Source: Acanthaster planci (Eukaryota; Echinodermata; Asteroidea; Valvatida; Acanthasteridae). From it: a stretch of 61,718 bases of DNA. The stretch's first letter is position 1. The number at the start of each line of letters is the position of its first letter. The notes under the pieces were generated by a model that searched no databases, was not told the DNA's origin, and worked only from the letters and a program-made list of their open reading frames with translations. This document shows positions 31,401 through 42,503 of the stretch, one piece after another. The stretch is taken from positions 663,548 to 725,265 of the forward strand of contig NW_019091506.1 of the NCBI RefSeq assembly GCF_001949145.1. Direction: 5' to 3'. The position numbers and the translations under genes are program-made.

Positions 31401-34400
31401 AAACTTTGACAAGATGGCATGTGCATTTTTCAAACTTTTAATTGCACAGGTTTTTTTAAATCACGTGGAAAGTGTCTGAAAAAAATCAGCTTTATTTATC
31501 TGATGTGCAAACAAGTGCATAAAATGTTACATATCTAAAGTTCAAAATAACGACTTTATTGACATGTATACTTTTCTCAGTAAATAATTCCACTCTGTTT
31601 AGTCAATTTAAGGGGTGTTGAACTGCATTTTGCATCCTCCCAAATGTACAGGGTGTAATGATCATTGTAAATGTTAAACATTACCAGTTTTTCACAAGCA
31701 CCAAAAAAAAAAGAAGCTTTTCCTGCTCGATAGAGAGAGCTTGCGATTGTCCACACTCTGCAACCTGTCTACTCTCCTCAAACCTGACTCTGCCCAGCAA
31801 ATGAGCAACACAAAACAAACAGGGATTCGTACTGTCTACGTGCCTTACCTTCATAGTCATGGACGCACGATGCCATCTGTGAAATGGTGCAGATTTCGGC
31901 AGAAGCTGCAAAGATGTAATGAATACGTCTTTAGTCTGTTTATTTTTCTCTTTGCTGTGGGCGTAAGTTTGCAAAAACACCAGCAGTCTTACTTAAGGAG
32001 AGCCAATTCTTTTCTTTTTCAAGGGACCCATTTCTGGGGGCGGGAGCAAAGTATTCGACATCAGGCAACTGATAAACGATTAACGGAGAAAAGGGGCAAA
32101 TTCTGAGGTTTTTTCAGGTAAATAGGTGATTTCAATCGCCTTTCATGACTTTACTTATTCCTCTTTTGGCATTTATGCTAAGTTGATATTTTATTTTTAT
32201 TTGATTTATTTATTTAGTTATCTTATTATCTTTTTTTCGGGGGGGGGCGAACTCTTCTTGCTACTTTCACAAAGCCCATGCTTTGGGCTGATATTTACGA
32301 CTACGAGATCACGTAGGTGAGCCTGTGGTGGCCTCTAAGAAACACCCAGAGTCGTTGCAGAACATTATAGAGTATGTAAGTGTGACATCATTTAGAACCA
32401 GTAAATTCCGCACATACGAATGGAGTACGGGCATATGTTGGTTAACTCGCTGGTTGTCACGTTAATGCCTTTTACACACAATCGTGCATGTTATGTATTC
32501 ACGTTGGTACTAAATATTATCCTGGTACGGTATTTCATGAAATTTGTTAAAGAATTTCTTGGAATTTCTTCTCATAATCAAATGGTGCCATAAAGAGCTG
32601 TTCTGCCACTTCTTTTTTTGTTACGAGTTTAATTTCACTAGTTAAATTTGACGCAGCACATGTTTCATCAAGGCCACCTCTGGGCCTTCTCTGAATGACT
32701 CCGACGTTCAAAGTCGGTCGGCGGCTGCGTCAGTGTGCTTTGGTTACCGAGGCCAATAACAGATGAGCTCACGGAAGTAACTGATTTTGCGGCTCATGCT
32801 ATTTCCCGTAGACACGCGTGTTGCTAGCAACCGCAGCCAAGACTTTTGGACGTACCCACTGTCCTTTACCTGGCCACCTGATGTCTCGACAGCCACACTT
32901 ATCGATGACGTAAAGCGCCCTGCACTCCAGTTGACAAGCTGCAACGGAATACTTGTAGGGGAATTCTTTCAACGAGCCGTCTATGCAGTCTGACTTGTAT
33001 GGTGCCTTAAGGCTTGTTACCTGGGAACCAACGTTTACAGAGAAGACATATGATTAAATCTCGAAGGTCCAAAACATGTCAAAACTTGTTGAAGGGTACT
33101 GAAAAAATTGTCACTATGTTCTCGTAGTGTAATAATTTGTATTACTCCACCATTGGCCGAAATGTAGACATGATACACAACCAGGTGACGTCATAGCGGT
33201 GAGTATCCACCTCGCTGCCGTGCGGTAGTTTTTTTTGGTAGCATAAAAAATCCCTCTGGAACCCGCCGCGTAAATATATGGTCTGTGTCATGTAATCTTT
33301 ACGGAACCAGTCTGGAGTTGTATCCTAATAACTATTAGAGTAAAGACCAAAACCGTATGTCAGCACCAGACTATTGAAGCCCTGTTTCTATGCACATCTG
33401 CACTCCACTGTCATATCATGGAAATTTAGCAGCTGAGAAACAACAATGGTGTCTGTGAGTACAAGTAACGTGAGATTTTTGTTTGAATATTTATGAAGTG
33501 TAGTAAAAGAAATACAGCATGGTTTATTTCGGGAAAATAGTAGGAATTACTGGCCCCTCGTGTCAGGAGGTAGTCAAGCTGACCCACACCTCAGGACCAG
33601 TAATTCCCACTACTTCCCCTCAAACCATGCTGTATTTTGATATTACCATACCCTCAAAAGGTAAATATTTTAAGTGAAGTAGTTGATACATACTCATTGC
33701 CATTATTTTGGCATTATAAATTGGCACATTGCTTCAATCTCCCTCCACTATTTATCTTTTTTTTTTTTTAATTAAAACTTCAAATAAGAAAATGAATAAA
33801 TCAAATAAGATCGTATTGGACTGGACTGGACCAAACCAAACCGAATCCATTAATAAATTGAGTCTTTTTGACAGCTCGAAAGACAAGTTGTCATTAAAAG
33901 TTTAGAACCGAAACAGTCCAAGTCTAATGAATTTTCATAGAAGTTAAAATATAATGAAGTTGAATTTTTTGAACATTTAGGGTTAAGAAAATTATCCTCA
34001 AGATTTAAAGTTCTTATGGATGTAGTACTTACCGTCTCTTTTCTAACCGCAACAGATGTCTCAAAACCAGGCGAAAGAGAGAATGCAAATTCTTTCATGA
34101 TGGGGAACTCGCCTTGGGGATGCAGTAATACCTGGCAGATACGCAAAGAATGCTTGAAAAGGCAACTATCTTATCTCATATCAACCAATCTGTAGAGAGT
34201 ACAATGTAGAACTGCTGAGGGTCCTGCGAGTCCATGAGAGCTCAGGCAGAGAACTTACAGGACCCTAAAGTAGCATTCACACAAAACCTTGATTTTGAAA
34301 TTCCTTATGTTTGACCTTTGAGGAATTAAGCAGGTGTTCACAAACTACGTATGAAGTGGACGGTTACCTTGAATACTTGAAATGTGGCACGATCCAAACT

Positions 34401-37400
34401 TCCTTCAAATAGCCACGCCTTGATAAAACATCACTAATTTCTGGCTTACGATTTGACTAAGGAATATGGTTCCTCTAGAAAAACTGTTTATGTATGTACA
34501 TGCAGTAACGTTGGTATCCAGTTCGTAAGTGTGACGTTACTTCAGTTTAAACCACGCCCACTGCACATGCACTGCACATAAAATTACATGCAATGATTGC
34601 CGTTTGCATGGAACCACGGAACCGGAAGTTGACGCACAACTTCAGCGATCATCCAATGGGAGCCTGCAAATAATGGCGCGTCGGCGTGTATGATGAAGTC
34701 ACTTACGAACCGGATAAAGGTTGGTTTTGCTGCAGAAAATCTGTAACTTCAATGTACATAGACCTTTGTAGAATTTCGGAGGGGGGATATGACGAAGATT
34801 CCTGAATCATTTAATGAGCCAGTTTGTTGTCCCAAAGGCGCTTGCCCCAAAATGAAGCACGTCCCAGGTCATTCGGAAACAGCAATTACTACACCTCATA
34901 AATATTTATGACCAAGCTGGAGCGCGTCATTGGAAGATTCCGCCGTGCGTCTGGGAAGCAGAACTAATACGTGTTTGGGTGACGTCATACCAGTTAGTAT
35001 CCACCTTGATGCAGCGTGGTAGTTTTTCTGGTAGCACTAAAAATTTCCCTCTGGAACCAGCCTCGTTGACATGTAGCCTGTGGCATGAAATATTTACGGA
35101 AATGGTCTGTTTTGTTGGCTGTGGTCCTTGTGACTAATTCAGTAAAGACACATTAAAGGGTGTCGGCACCAGACTAGTTCAGTCCTGTGGCCAAGACACA
35201 CGGAGCCCTGCACCTCAGAATCAATGGTGTCTCCAAGTACGAGCAGATTTCCATCGTTGACTGATGAAGAACTTATATAAATTGTGCTGAATAAAAATGC
35301 AAATGTACTAAATCGGCTGAGATGGCGGAAAACATACCGTCAAGACAAACAGATGGACAGAATTGAATAAATTCCTGTGTCAGTGCTTCGCCGAAATTTG
35401 ACGACAGAACGGAGAACTGTACGCCAAGAAATCAATGCAAACTCTCTATGGATTACGTCGTTACTTTCCGAACGAAAGAGGGTGGGCATAGCACAAGAAA
35501 GTGAAATGAATCTCAAAGACTTAAAGGTGCGGTTTCAAAATACAGTATAAGCATGCGGAAAAGGGTACCGTTGAACACAATGACCCTATTTCAGCCAGCA
35601 ATTTGCAGAAAATGCACCAGTCGACAGCGCTGGATTAGAGCATTGCAAGGGACCTACACAACAAATTTCCCATCGACCTTATTCATTGCTTCATTTTCGC
35701 ACTAGAGAGAGAGAAAACCCTTGTGAAATGATCAAACACGACTTTGAGGTGGCCACTGGTGCAAAATGGCGAAAGTTATATGCAAAAAACGTCAAGGACA
35801 CACTGACAGAAAATCACCGGGAGGACGACTATGAACAAAGTCAATGCGGCCTAATGTATGTTACAGCGGATAAACCTGCAACCTGCCCAGTACCATTTAA
35901 AAAGTGCATTGCCCTGCGTATTTCTCAAATTGATCTGAGGCATTCTATCAACGTCCTAAGGATGCAAGCGAAATTACTGAAAATGATACAGCGTAGTATG
36001 CGGGTGTAGCTGTCGGAAAAACGTACGGTTCGACAAAGCAAAATGAAATCTTTGTTGAGTCTGGCTACCCTGAAGTGTATTCGAACCATTGGCTGAGCGC
36101 AACGAATATTTCTACACTGGACAGAGGTGGAACCCATGACATTTCTGGTCACAGTTCTGAAGCCAATATTCGCAGCCACTCCAAAACCTCTCAGGCGAAA
36201 AATAAGTCGCTTTATCTTGCCTGTTAGCAATGGGTAGTGAACATGTACAATCTCATGACATTGAAAGTGGACCTTCCCACCCAGTATGCAGTAAAACATT
36301 TCCTTCATCACCGTCGTCTCAGCTACTTACTCTTTCTCAAGAGGACGAGATTCTTCAAGATCTCACCCATTCTCTACAAGGTGCTAACAGCAACAGTTAG
36401 GTTGGAGTTTCTCGTAGACGTGCCAGTTTTAATTTCACAGTAGTGAACATGTACAACGTAGACGTGAATGCCACAGGCCCTCAACTGCCAATGTTTGTCT
36501 TTGTTAATTGCCTTCAAATGACTACTGTTTCTTTGTTTGTATTTCATGGGAATAAAATGTGAAATTAAATGTTTTAATTACCTTGAATTTATCATGTTAT
36601 CGATTTGCTCATGAATATTTATGAGGTGTAGTAAAAGAAATATTAATCTCTGTGAAGTAGTGGGAATTACTGGTGCCTCGATATACATGTAGATCAGCTT
36701 GACTACCCGAGGCGAATGCCGTACATGTATTTGTATACCAGTAGTCCGCACGCAAGGTCTGCACTGCTTCAGGGCCATACGCTAACTCGCAAGCTTTGTT
36801 TGTTTTCGAATGACCTTGACTTTGTAATACCGAACAGGTGATCTGTCTTCACCTTCATCCCCGCTGCCGTGCTCTCTCCAAAAGTATAGAGATCCTGCTG
36901 GATATTCAACCGCAGGTGAAGCCCATTGCTTGCCCCAGGGTTCTGTATCGTCAGCACATCCCCCAGGCCAGCAAGGTCGTCGTTGAACGTGTAACAAACT
37001 CCGTAGTCCGTCAAACGTTGGGTGAAATTCAGGTGGGAGCAGGGCTCGGTCCTCCAGTGGCAATCCACCAGCATGTCCTCGATCTGGTGCGTGGCCTGCA
37101 CTGTCGTCGCGGTCACATTCGCCTGGTTGGTGGTAGGGAAGAGTTTCACGTCGCTGACGTCGAGGTCGATGCTCTCCCTCAGGGCCGGATTGCCAAAGAC
37201 TTTGGCGAGTATTTTGATGGCACGGGCGTCCAAGGCGTCCTTCCGGTACTGGTTGAAGTTGCAGAGGGTTACCGCAGGAAAGGTGATGTTGGGCACGTAG
37301 TTGACGGAGATGGAGCTAGTCTCAGGATACTGGAACATATATACAACGGCTCTTATAATGTTGATGACTAGCCAAGTTGTCATGCCAAGGACTACCGCTA

Positions 37401-38518
37401 GCCATATCAATCTGGAATATAAAACCCATTGACAGATTATTCTATTGTTTGGGAATCCATTTGGAGTCAAATGTATGGGTCACGGAATGGGTTATTTACA
37501 AAAACCATGAAAAAATCCACTACCCTTTAAAAACAAATGATAATCCTCAGCACAATGATGTTAGTCACAGCAGCAATGGAAGTAAAGAAATTAAATAACA
37601 TGAAACACTATTGGAAGCATCTGGTGAAATAAAAACACAAAGTTAAAGCCGGAAATATGATGGAAATTGTATCAAAAGTGTACTTTAATAAAAGGAGTAG
37701 AAAATATTAATATTTAAAAACAAGTTCAAAGCCTTTTCTGAAAAACATTCTTATAAGACAAGATTAAATGCTCAGAGTTATGCTATAGGGCTCCCAAAAT
37801 GTACAGATAAAATCCGATAAAAGGTGTTTTCCTTAGATGCGCTCTTTAACACAGGTACCTGAAGTGCTGCCCTCCCACTAATGTAACATCATCCATGCAT
37901 TGCAGGGTCTACATTTAGTTAACTTACAGGTCAGGACAGCATAGGTTTACTCCAAATTGAAACCCCGCAGGACTGATACAAAAATCCCTTTGTGCCATGC
38001 AGATTAATATAAGCTCAGGGTCACTGCTGAAGTCCTAACAAGACAGCGTGCCTTCGGATTTGCCCTGTTGAGTTCAAAGTCAGTCTAATTTCTTATAATA
38101 ATTTAGTAACCTGATAGTAGTAATCACTACGTCACGATCTCATATACACTGAGTTGACTTATAATGCAGTTTTTAGTTGGGAAAGAGTGTGATCTATTGC
38201 CTGTGCAAAGTCTGTGATTATTCTGTGGCCACTTAAACTTGTTTTCCAACATTTCTTGCGATCCATCTTCATTGCAGTTTACATTCTTTTGCGGGATCTA
38301 TGCCAGCCTCATGGAGGACAAATGCCTAACATTGTTAACGATCAGACTTCAGTGTCGATACCAGGTCTGAAATAATCCCCGAATGTCATTACTTGAACTC
38401 CCACCTACCTGCGCACACTGTGATACGTGTTGTTGGTGACATAGCGGAGACCATGGAAGGTGGTCTGGTCCCCAAACTTCTTGAAGTCGGCCACCAGTTT
38501 ACTCCTGTTGCCCTTCAT
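28295..38518 (-). CDS. ASIC-like acid-sensing/DEG-ENaC sodium channel subunit, complete
   Basis: A trimeric plasma-membrane cation channel subunit. Exons (minus): 38409-38518, 36853-37411, 34033-34131, 32870-33020, 31849-31905, 30785-30935 (or to 30938), 29423-29514, 28295-28425. Phases agree throughout and give about 449 residues, within the ASIC range. The N-terminus has the His-Gly gating motif (FHGLRYVTNN). TM1 is in WLAVVLGMTTWLVINIIRAV, followed by the ASIC signature FPAVTLCNFNQYR. The extracellular domain shows CHWRTEPC, DYGVCYTFN, GLHLRLNIQQDLY, PGFETSVAVRKE, CQLECRALYVIDKCGCRD and CHCPMAC. TM2 is DIGGYLGLLCGMSLITLVEW, with Gly-Met-Ser where ASICs have Gly-Ala-Ser, and Ser at the degenerin site. 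The cytoplasmic tail is short and basic (KRCRRLASRRIST). FPAVTLCN and the overall motif set favour ASIC over ENaC. Gating by protons is not proven. Confidence 0.92.
28478..28715 (+). repeat. SINE-like repeat with tRNA-like head, copy 2 of the 'TTGAGCAGAAGCA' family
   Basis: A B-box-like GGGCTCGAATCCC lies at about 28529. The 3' part (28632-28712) matches 9036-9110. It lies in the last intron of the ASIC-like gene. Confidence 0.5.
28893..28956. other. Assembly gap, 64 N
   Basis: Short N run in the last intron of the ASIC-like gene. No exon appears to be missing there. Confidence 0.9.
29176..29243 (-). repeat. Dispersed repeat, inverted copy of 9143-9225
   Basis: The minus strand carries CACCAGCGAGGTGTAGTTCC and GGAAAATTGCGCCCTCTC. 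It lies in an ASIC-like intron. Confidence 0.6.
29423..29514 (-). CDS. ASIC-like exon 7: palm strand before TM2
   Basis: 92 nt. KNYIDVYIYFEEIMYM and AIEQKMAYTIDN match the family's 'LD.FFE...YE.IEQKKAY'. Donor GTAAGT. Confidence 0.9.
30785..30935 (-). CDS. ASIC-like exon 6: CxCxxxC and pre-TM2 helix
   Basis: ERCHCPMACETTTYQSKLSL and AYWPAG are family motifs. Donor GTACGT. Two in-phase acceptors 3 nt apart are possible (30935 or 30938), differing by one Glu. Confidence 0.88.
31849..31905 (-). CDS. ASIC-like exon 5 (57 nt)
   Basis: Acceptor TTTGCAG, donor GTAAGG, phase 1 to 1. It reads SAEICTISQMASCVHDYE and supplies the two cysteines expected between MPG and the CxCxxPC motif. Confidence 0.8.
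32870..33020 (-). CDS. ASIC-like exon 4: Cys-rich thumb
   Basis: 151 nt. Contains SDCIDGSLKEFPYKYSVAAC, then LECRALYVIDKCGCRDIRWP, a family hallmark. Donor GTAAAG. Confidence 0.92.
33186..33640 (+). mobile_element. Internally deleted copy of the tyrosine-recombinase element, ending in a hairpin
   Basis: 33186-33480 parallels 34980-35250 (TGACGTCATA, TAGTATCCACC-type, CCCTCTGGAACC, CACCAGACTA, AATGGTGTCT). It then jumps to GAATATTTATGAAGTGTAG, which parallels 36613 onward. The 3' end, 33507-33640, is a palindrome with arms ATACAGCATGGTTT / AAACCATGCTGTAT. Confidence 0.6.
34033..34131 (-). CDS. ASIC-like exon 3
   Basis: 33 codons from acceptor CTGCCAG to donor GTAAGT: VLLHPQGEFPIM, then FSLSPGFETSVAVRKET. 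This is the segment after GMK in the family (V-L-L-H). Confidence 0.9.
34512..34722. mobile_element. Foldback MITE in ASIC-like intron
   Basis: GGTATCCAGTTCGTAAGTG on the left is inverted at 34692-34720 (CACTTACGAACCGGATA). About 210 bp, no coding content. Confidence 0.6.
34893..36640 (+). mobile_element. Tyrosine-recombinase (Crypton-like) element, decayed
   Basis: Contains a degenerate DUF3504-type tyrosine recombinase (see 35240-36180). The putative ends are inverted: ACTACACCTCATAAATATTT at about 34893-34918 and AATATTTATGAGGTGTAGT at about 36613-36632. A shorter sibling at 33186-33640 shares both ends. It lies in intron 2 of the ASIC-like gene, on the opposite strand. Confidence 0.6.
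35240..36180 (+). pseudogene. Degenerate DUF3504/Crypton-type tyrosine recombinase
   Basis: Several frames carry recognisable pieces in order. ELYAKKSMQT appears near 35410. Then in one open stretch (35686-36009) come LHFRTRERENP, ENHREDDYEQS, GLMYVTADKPATCPV. Near 36080-36180 come NHWLSATNISTLD and SGHSSEANIRSHSKTS. These match the 'RRGREN', 'NHREDD', 'NHS.RAT' and 'SGH.SE..I.SY' blocks of the family. The Arg of the 'HxxR' active-site box is replaced (HWLSAT) and frames are interrupted, so it is inactive. It runs antisense in an ASIC-like intron. Confidence 0.7.
36853..37411 (-). CDS. ASIC-like exon 2: TM1 and palm/finger/thumb part of ectodomain
   Basis: 559 nt between TATTCCAG and GTGAAG. 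It holds TM1, FPAVTLCNFNQYR, the first Cys pair region CHWRTEPC and GVCYTFNDDL. Open frames on the opposite strand of this exon are shadows. Confidence 0.93.
38409..38518 (-). CDS. ASIC-like exon 1: cytoplasmic N-terminus with HG motif
   Basis: ATG at 38516-38518. MKGNRSKLVADFKKFGD, then TTFHGLRYVTNNTYHSVR. Donor GTAGGT. The start agrees with the typical short ASIC N-terminus. Confidence 0.85.
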
Positions 38519-40324
38519 GAATAATCCGCAGCGTTTCCTCCCCAGTCAACGTGACAGAATGTCTTTACGGAATGTAATGAAATAATACATACCAGACGGC
38601 TTGTTTTAGATAGAAATAACCGCTTCCGCTGCACAACAACCCTCGGCAGCAGCAGTTACGAAAGGACACAGTACAAAAGAACAGGATAACATAATTGTGA
38701 TTCATTCAATTTATGGGTTCAGCGGTTTTATGGCATTAAGGAATCAGCTTTCAAAGGGGGAATTAGGACAGCCAGTACGGGCAGAACTTCAGGGCAATCG
38801 AAATCCCACGTGACAATCCAATTAAAACTACCCGTATTATCGCCGTGTTTGTGCCGTGCCGCTTGAGAGAGCTAATTGAAAAGCTGACAAAGTGCCGGTA
38901 GGGGCGAGCTGGCTTCACTCGTCACGGTTTGTGACGGTGATCTGTACATTCGATTTGTTAAAAAAACTGGCGGATTATTTGAGCCAAATATAGTTTTTGG
39001 AATAGAGAATTAACCTCAGTGAACCCGTCTGCTTTTACCGCCAAGCAAAAGACCAATTAGGCCACTATGTCACGTGACCTAGATTGGTGATCAAACAACA
39101 ACCACAGTGTCCTCCCGCAGCAAAGTGTGTTTAAGTGTTACGAAAATATTAAGCGATATTCGGCTTAGTAGTCTGAGTAATTACAACCATCGGCTTTATT
39201 TGTTGGAAATGGCATTTATGACACACTTTACGCCATGGTTGTTAATGATTGATACCCACTATTGGTCATGTGACTGGGTGTGATTAATCGTCGATACTGT
39301 CAGAAACAGGAGCCCTCAGATAGGAATTTAATGTGGGTTCCCTTGTGTCCCTTTTTGGAACGCTGCGCAAATTGGGTGTTAAATTGAGCACTTCCGGTGT
39401 AATCAGACGACCATGCTAACACTTGTCATCTGTGTTAATTTGTGTCAGTGTTATTTCAAAACCGACAGTGTTACTTTTAACACCATCCAGTGCATTATTG
39501 CATATGTTAGTTTGGAAAATAACATCAGAATCAATAAACTATATATGACACATTTTGGTTTGGTTATCAGATAAAACCCAAAGCGTGTTTTTCTTAAAGG
39601 TATATTACACTATTGGTCAAATCACAAAAGTTGACCGCCGAATACTTGTAATGCTTACATGTCTAACTTGAATAGAAGCAATTAACAGCCTCAGTTAATC
39701 TGTCAATTATTTCTACCCCGAATGCTGTATTTTGCGAGAAACAGAAATTTTATTCTCTTCACCGATGATCAGTTGCTTCGGCCGGTGTGTAGGAATTCGC
39801 TTCGTTTCAAAGGGATTTTCTTAACGCAAAAATGTTGTTATCCTACTTTCACCCAGGAGCATAATGGTATGGTTCAAACCCCAACATGGCGGCCGTTCCG
39901 GGAAATGTTGTACAATTCAACCGTTTGCCAACTTGACTGGGACCCGTTGAGACAACTCGACCGGTGGGACACCCTCTCACAGCTTGGTGGGGTGGACTAC
40001 GCCCCCATAAAGTAGGCATACATGCAACAATTCTCATTTTCATTATAAATCTGAAGTTTGAACTCAACAGAACGTTTGGTTTTGTTGTTATGGTCACTTA
40101 AAGTTCAAGGCTATATGCGCGCCAGCGTGCGTGCATTAGGAAGCAGAATGACAAAAATATACTTTTGGCTGACCTGTCTCGGAAAACTGGGCGTTGCGCC
40201 GTAATGGCGTATTCGTTTTCACAAAATTGGTGTCAAAGTTACAGCAGGGACTTACTCTGAAACTCCTCCCGGTTCAGGTTTTGAAAGAGGTGCTGAGACG
40301 ATGATTGTGTCGGAAACGGGCTAC

Positions 40325-40400
40325 CAGAGCTACGGCTAGGTCTACTGTCTACGCGTCTCCACACATTTCCAATGGAGCGAAGACGTAGACCTAGCTCTAC
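40325..40400. repeat. Imperfect hairpin (AGAGCTA...GGTCTAC)
   Basis: The left arm AGAGCTACGGCTAGGTCTAC has an inverse GTAGACCTAGCTCT on the right. The left arm is longer by short internal duplications. Confidence 0.5.
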
Positions 40401-41424
40401 ACAATAGATATAGATGCAGCCGGGTGGATTCCGCTCCGTCACTTTCGATGTTAAGACAACTATAACGGTTCAAGGCGTGTACATGACAGAGTTGGGGGCG
40501 TTTGTCACAGATTGCACACTGAGGATATAAAAGATTGCTTAACGTCATGGACACGAGTCGACTCATGTCCATGATGTGTCGACCATAAGTAGAACTTTAC
40601 TGCTGAAGTTTTCCCAATGAATCCATAACGTTATATATTTGAAGAGGCGTATTACTTCAGAGTAAATTTACTTATTATTTGTCGTACAAATTGGTCTTTT
40701 AAAAGGGCAAGAGCACCTGTCACGCCTTTTCATCTGCAGGCTGACCCCGCTTGTAAGTTGTTCGCTAACTTGGAACGCCCTGGATTTTGGACATGACCTG
40801 GGTTTCCAGTACTCACTCGGTTATCCATTGTCTTTTTGAATTGTAGACCATCATGAATTTCAGAGACACAATGTTGCTATGCTTGTGGAATAGGCATAAA
40901 AAATGTTTTGGTTTGCAATTCTATGTAGGGTGCGTCACGCACGGAGCTTGGGAGTACAGACGGGTCCAAAAACTGGTCACCGCATGCGTGTTTGCAAAAG
41001 TGGAACGTGTGATGAGTGGGACAGTTCCGCATCACCGGCAGTTCCAGATCATTTGATTAAAGAAGATTTATTTCAAGTGTAACTAGGCTTTTCCCCTCGA
41101 GATATCTTGTTTACTAATTTTGATGTCTGTCACTTTTCAACTGTCCCCCCAATGGATATCGCTCAAACTTTACCGCTTGGCAAATGAAGCATGAATCTGG
41201 TGTCCACCAGTGCGAGGTATCATCTGCTTTGTTCCATGGAAAATACCTTAGAGTTTGAAATGACCTAATTTCCGTATTTGCCGGAAGAAGTACCTCTAAT
41301 GAAGACTTTGGGATACACCCAATGCAGTGTTGGCTGAAAATATATACGATCTAAAGACCTGACACACAGGGTTTTATTTTAATGGTGCTTTCAGCTACTC
41401 AGGCTAGCAATAACTCTACGTTTG

Positions 41425-41645
41425 TTTATAACCTTTATTGATCAGCATCACATTACGGAGTAAGGAAGAAGGTCCAGGTTTAGATGCAGGAGGAAACCGG
41501 AGTACCCGGAGAAAACCTGCGCGGAGCGAGTATGGACTGGAAACCAAATGCACTTAAAGCCTGTGCCAAGCCGGGACTCGAACCCGGGCCTCATTGGTGC
41601 AAAGCGGCAGAGCATGCCATGTAGCTTTGCTTTTATGAGCACGCT
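41425..41645 (-). mobile_element. tRNA-derived SINE with conserved central domain
   Basis: Reading the minus strand, a tRNA-like head with perfect B box (GGGTTCGAGTCCCGG) is followed by a body containing GCAGGTTTTCTCCGGGTACT, then CCGGTTTCCTCC. This motif recurs in SINEs of distant animals. The body ends near ATCAATAAAGG. I do not recall which named core domain it is. Confidence 0.6.
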
Positions 41646-41667
41646 CACGCAGGCTTATAGAGGGCTT

Positions 41668-41778
41668 GCATGGTTGCCATCTGGCAGGCCAGTGTTTTTG
41701 TTCAACAGGGTATGCAGGTTCCCCTGTGGGACAAAACAACTCACCTCCAAGATGGCTGCAACGCCTCTATGGATGCAT
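41668..41778 (+). repeat. Divergent repeat shared with 50858-50972
   Basis: Both contain (C)ATCT-GCAGGCC, TGTTTTTGTTC, CATGCAG- or ATGCAGGTT-type blocks, GAGATGGC/AAGATGGC and GCCTCTAT in the same order. Unknown family. Confidence 0.45.
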
Positions 41779-42445
41779 CCACTGACAGTTTCGTTGGACA
41801 TTGTTCCTGATGTCCCCCTTCAGTGGTGGAAAGCAATGTGTGAGGTTGGGTGTAAAACTAGTGCCATGGAACAGCAGCTCCGTGTAATAGCTCTCAGTGT
41901 CACAATACTTACCGCTATTAAAGGATTTTGTTTGTCGGATCGGGTTACATGTGCTTTTAGACGTCACGAATCATGTGGAAATATCGTTTATCACCTATGG
42001 AAATCACCCCCTCTTGTCCACCCTTGTAATAGCCAGCACGTGTTATACTGTCCACTAGTACAGTCCAATGCAGCGTAATGCTTAAGTTATTAAAGGGGAA
42101 GCTTTCCAAGCTTAAACTGTATTGAAAATGCTCTTGGCCCAGACAATTCAGATTATTTACGCGTTTTTGATACATAATCAAGGAAACACAAAATGAAAGT
42201 TTAAAACAATGGGGACGATTTTTTTTTTACCATGAACACGTGAGTAAAATAATTCACTGAGGGCTTCTCTCTGCGCATTAACGCTGCGTGTTTAAAATTG
42301 ATACACGTCACCACAAGCACTGCCATAGAAACCAGACTTGCGACAGTTCCGGTGAAAACTCATCATTCAGTGTACTGGACGGGAAAGGAGCTGGATCAGT
42401 CCACCATACGAGTGTTGTTAATTTCGTTCGCCTTCGGTACACAGA

Positions 42446-42503
42446 ATGGTAAATTTCGTGAGCATTTTTGCATTGTTTGTCTTTCTCGCAAGCAGAAGTC
42501 AAG
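42446..42503 (+). CDS. Discoidin gene exon 1: signal peptide
   Basis: ATG followed by 19 codons, strongly hydrophobic, then donor G|GTAAGC in phase 1, matching exon 2. Chosen because it gives a canonical signal peptide and an intact frame. Confidence 0.6.

Larger units (their letters stand above)
38519..42445. other. Divergent intergenic region between the ASIC-like and discoidin genes
   Basis: No coding exon recognised. It should contain both promoters of the head-to-head pair. An E-box and CCAAT are seen near 38806-38822 on the ASIC side. Hairpins at 40325-40400 and 40544-40575 and a SINE at 41425-41645 are the structured parts. Confidence 0.5.

Noticed and set aside
36838-37371. 177-codon plus-strand open frame
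   Set aside because: It lies exactly antisense to ASIC-like exon 2, which has clear family motifs and splice sites. The plus frame is a shadow.
39722-40015. 97-codon plus-strand open frame
   Set aside because: No recognisable domain, no splice partner, and it includes a GGCGGCC promoter-like patch. Likely chance.
41565-41645. tRNA gene on the minus strand
   Set aside because: The B box is perfect, but the acceptor and anticodon stems do not form and a SINE body follows directly.
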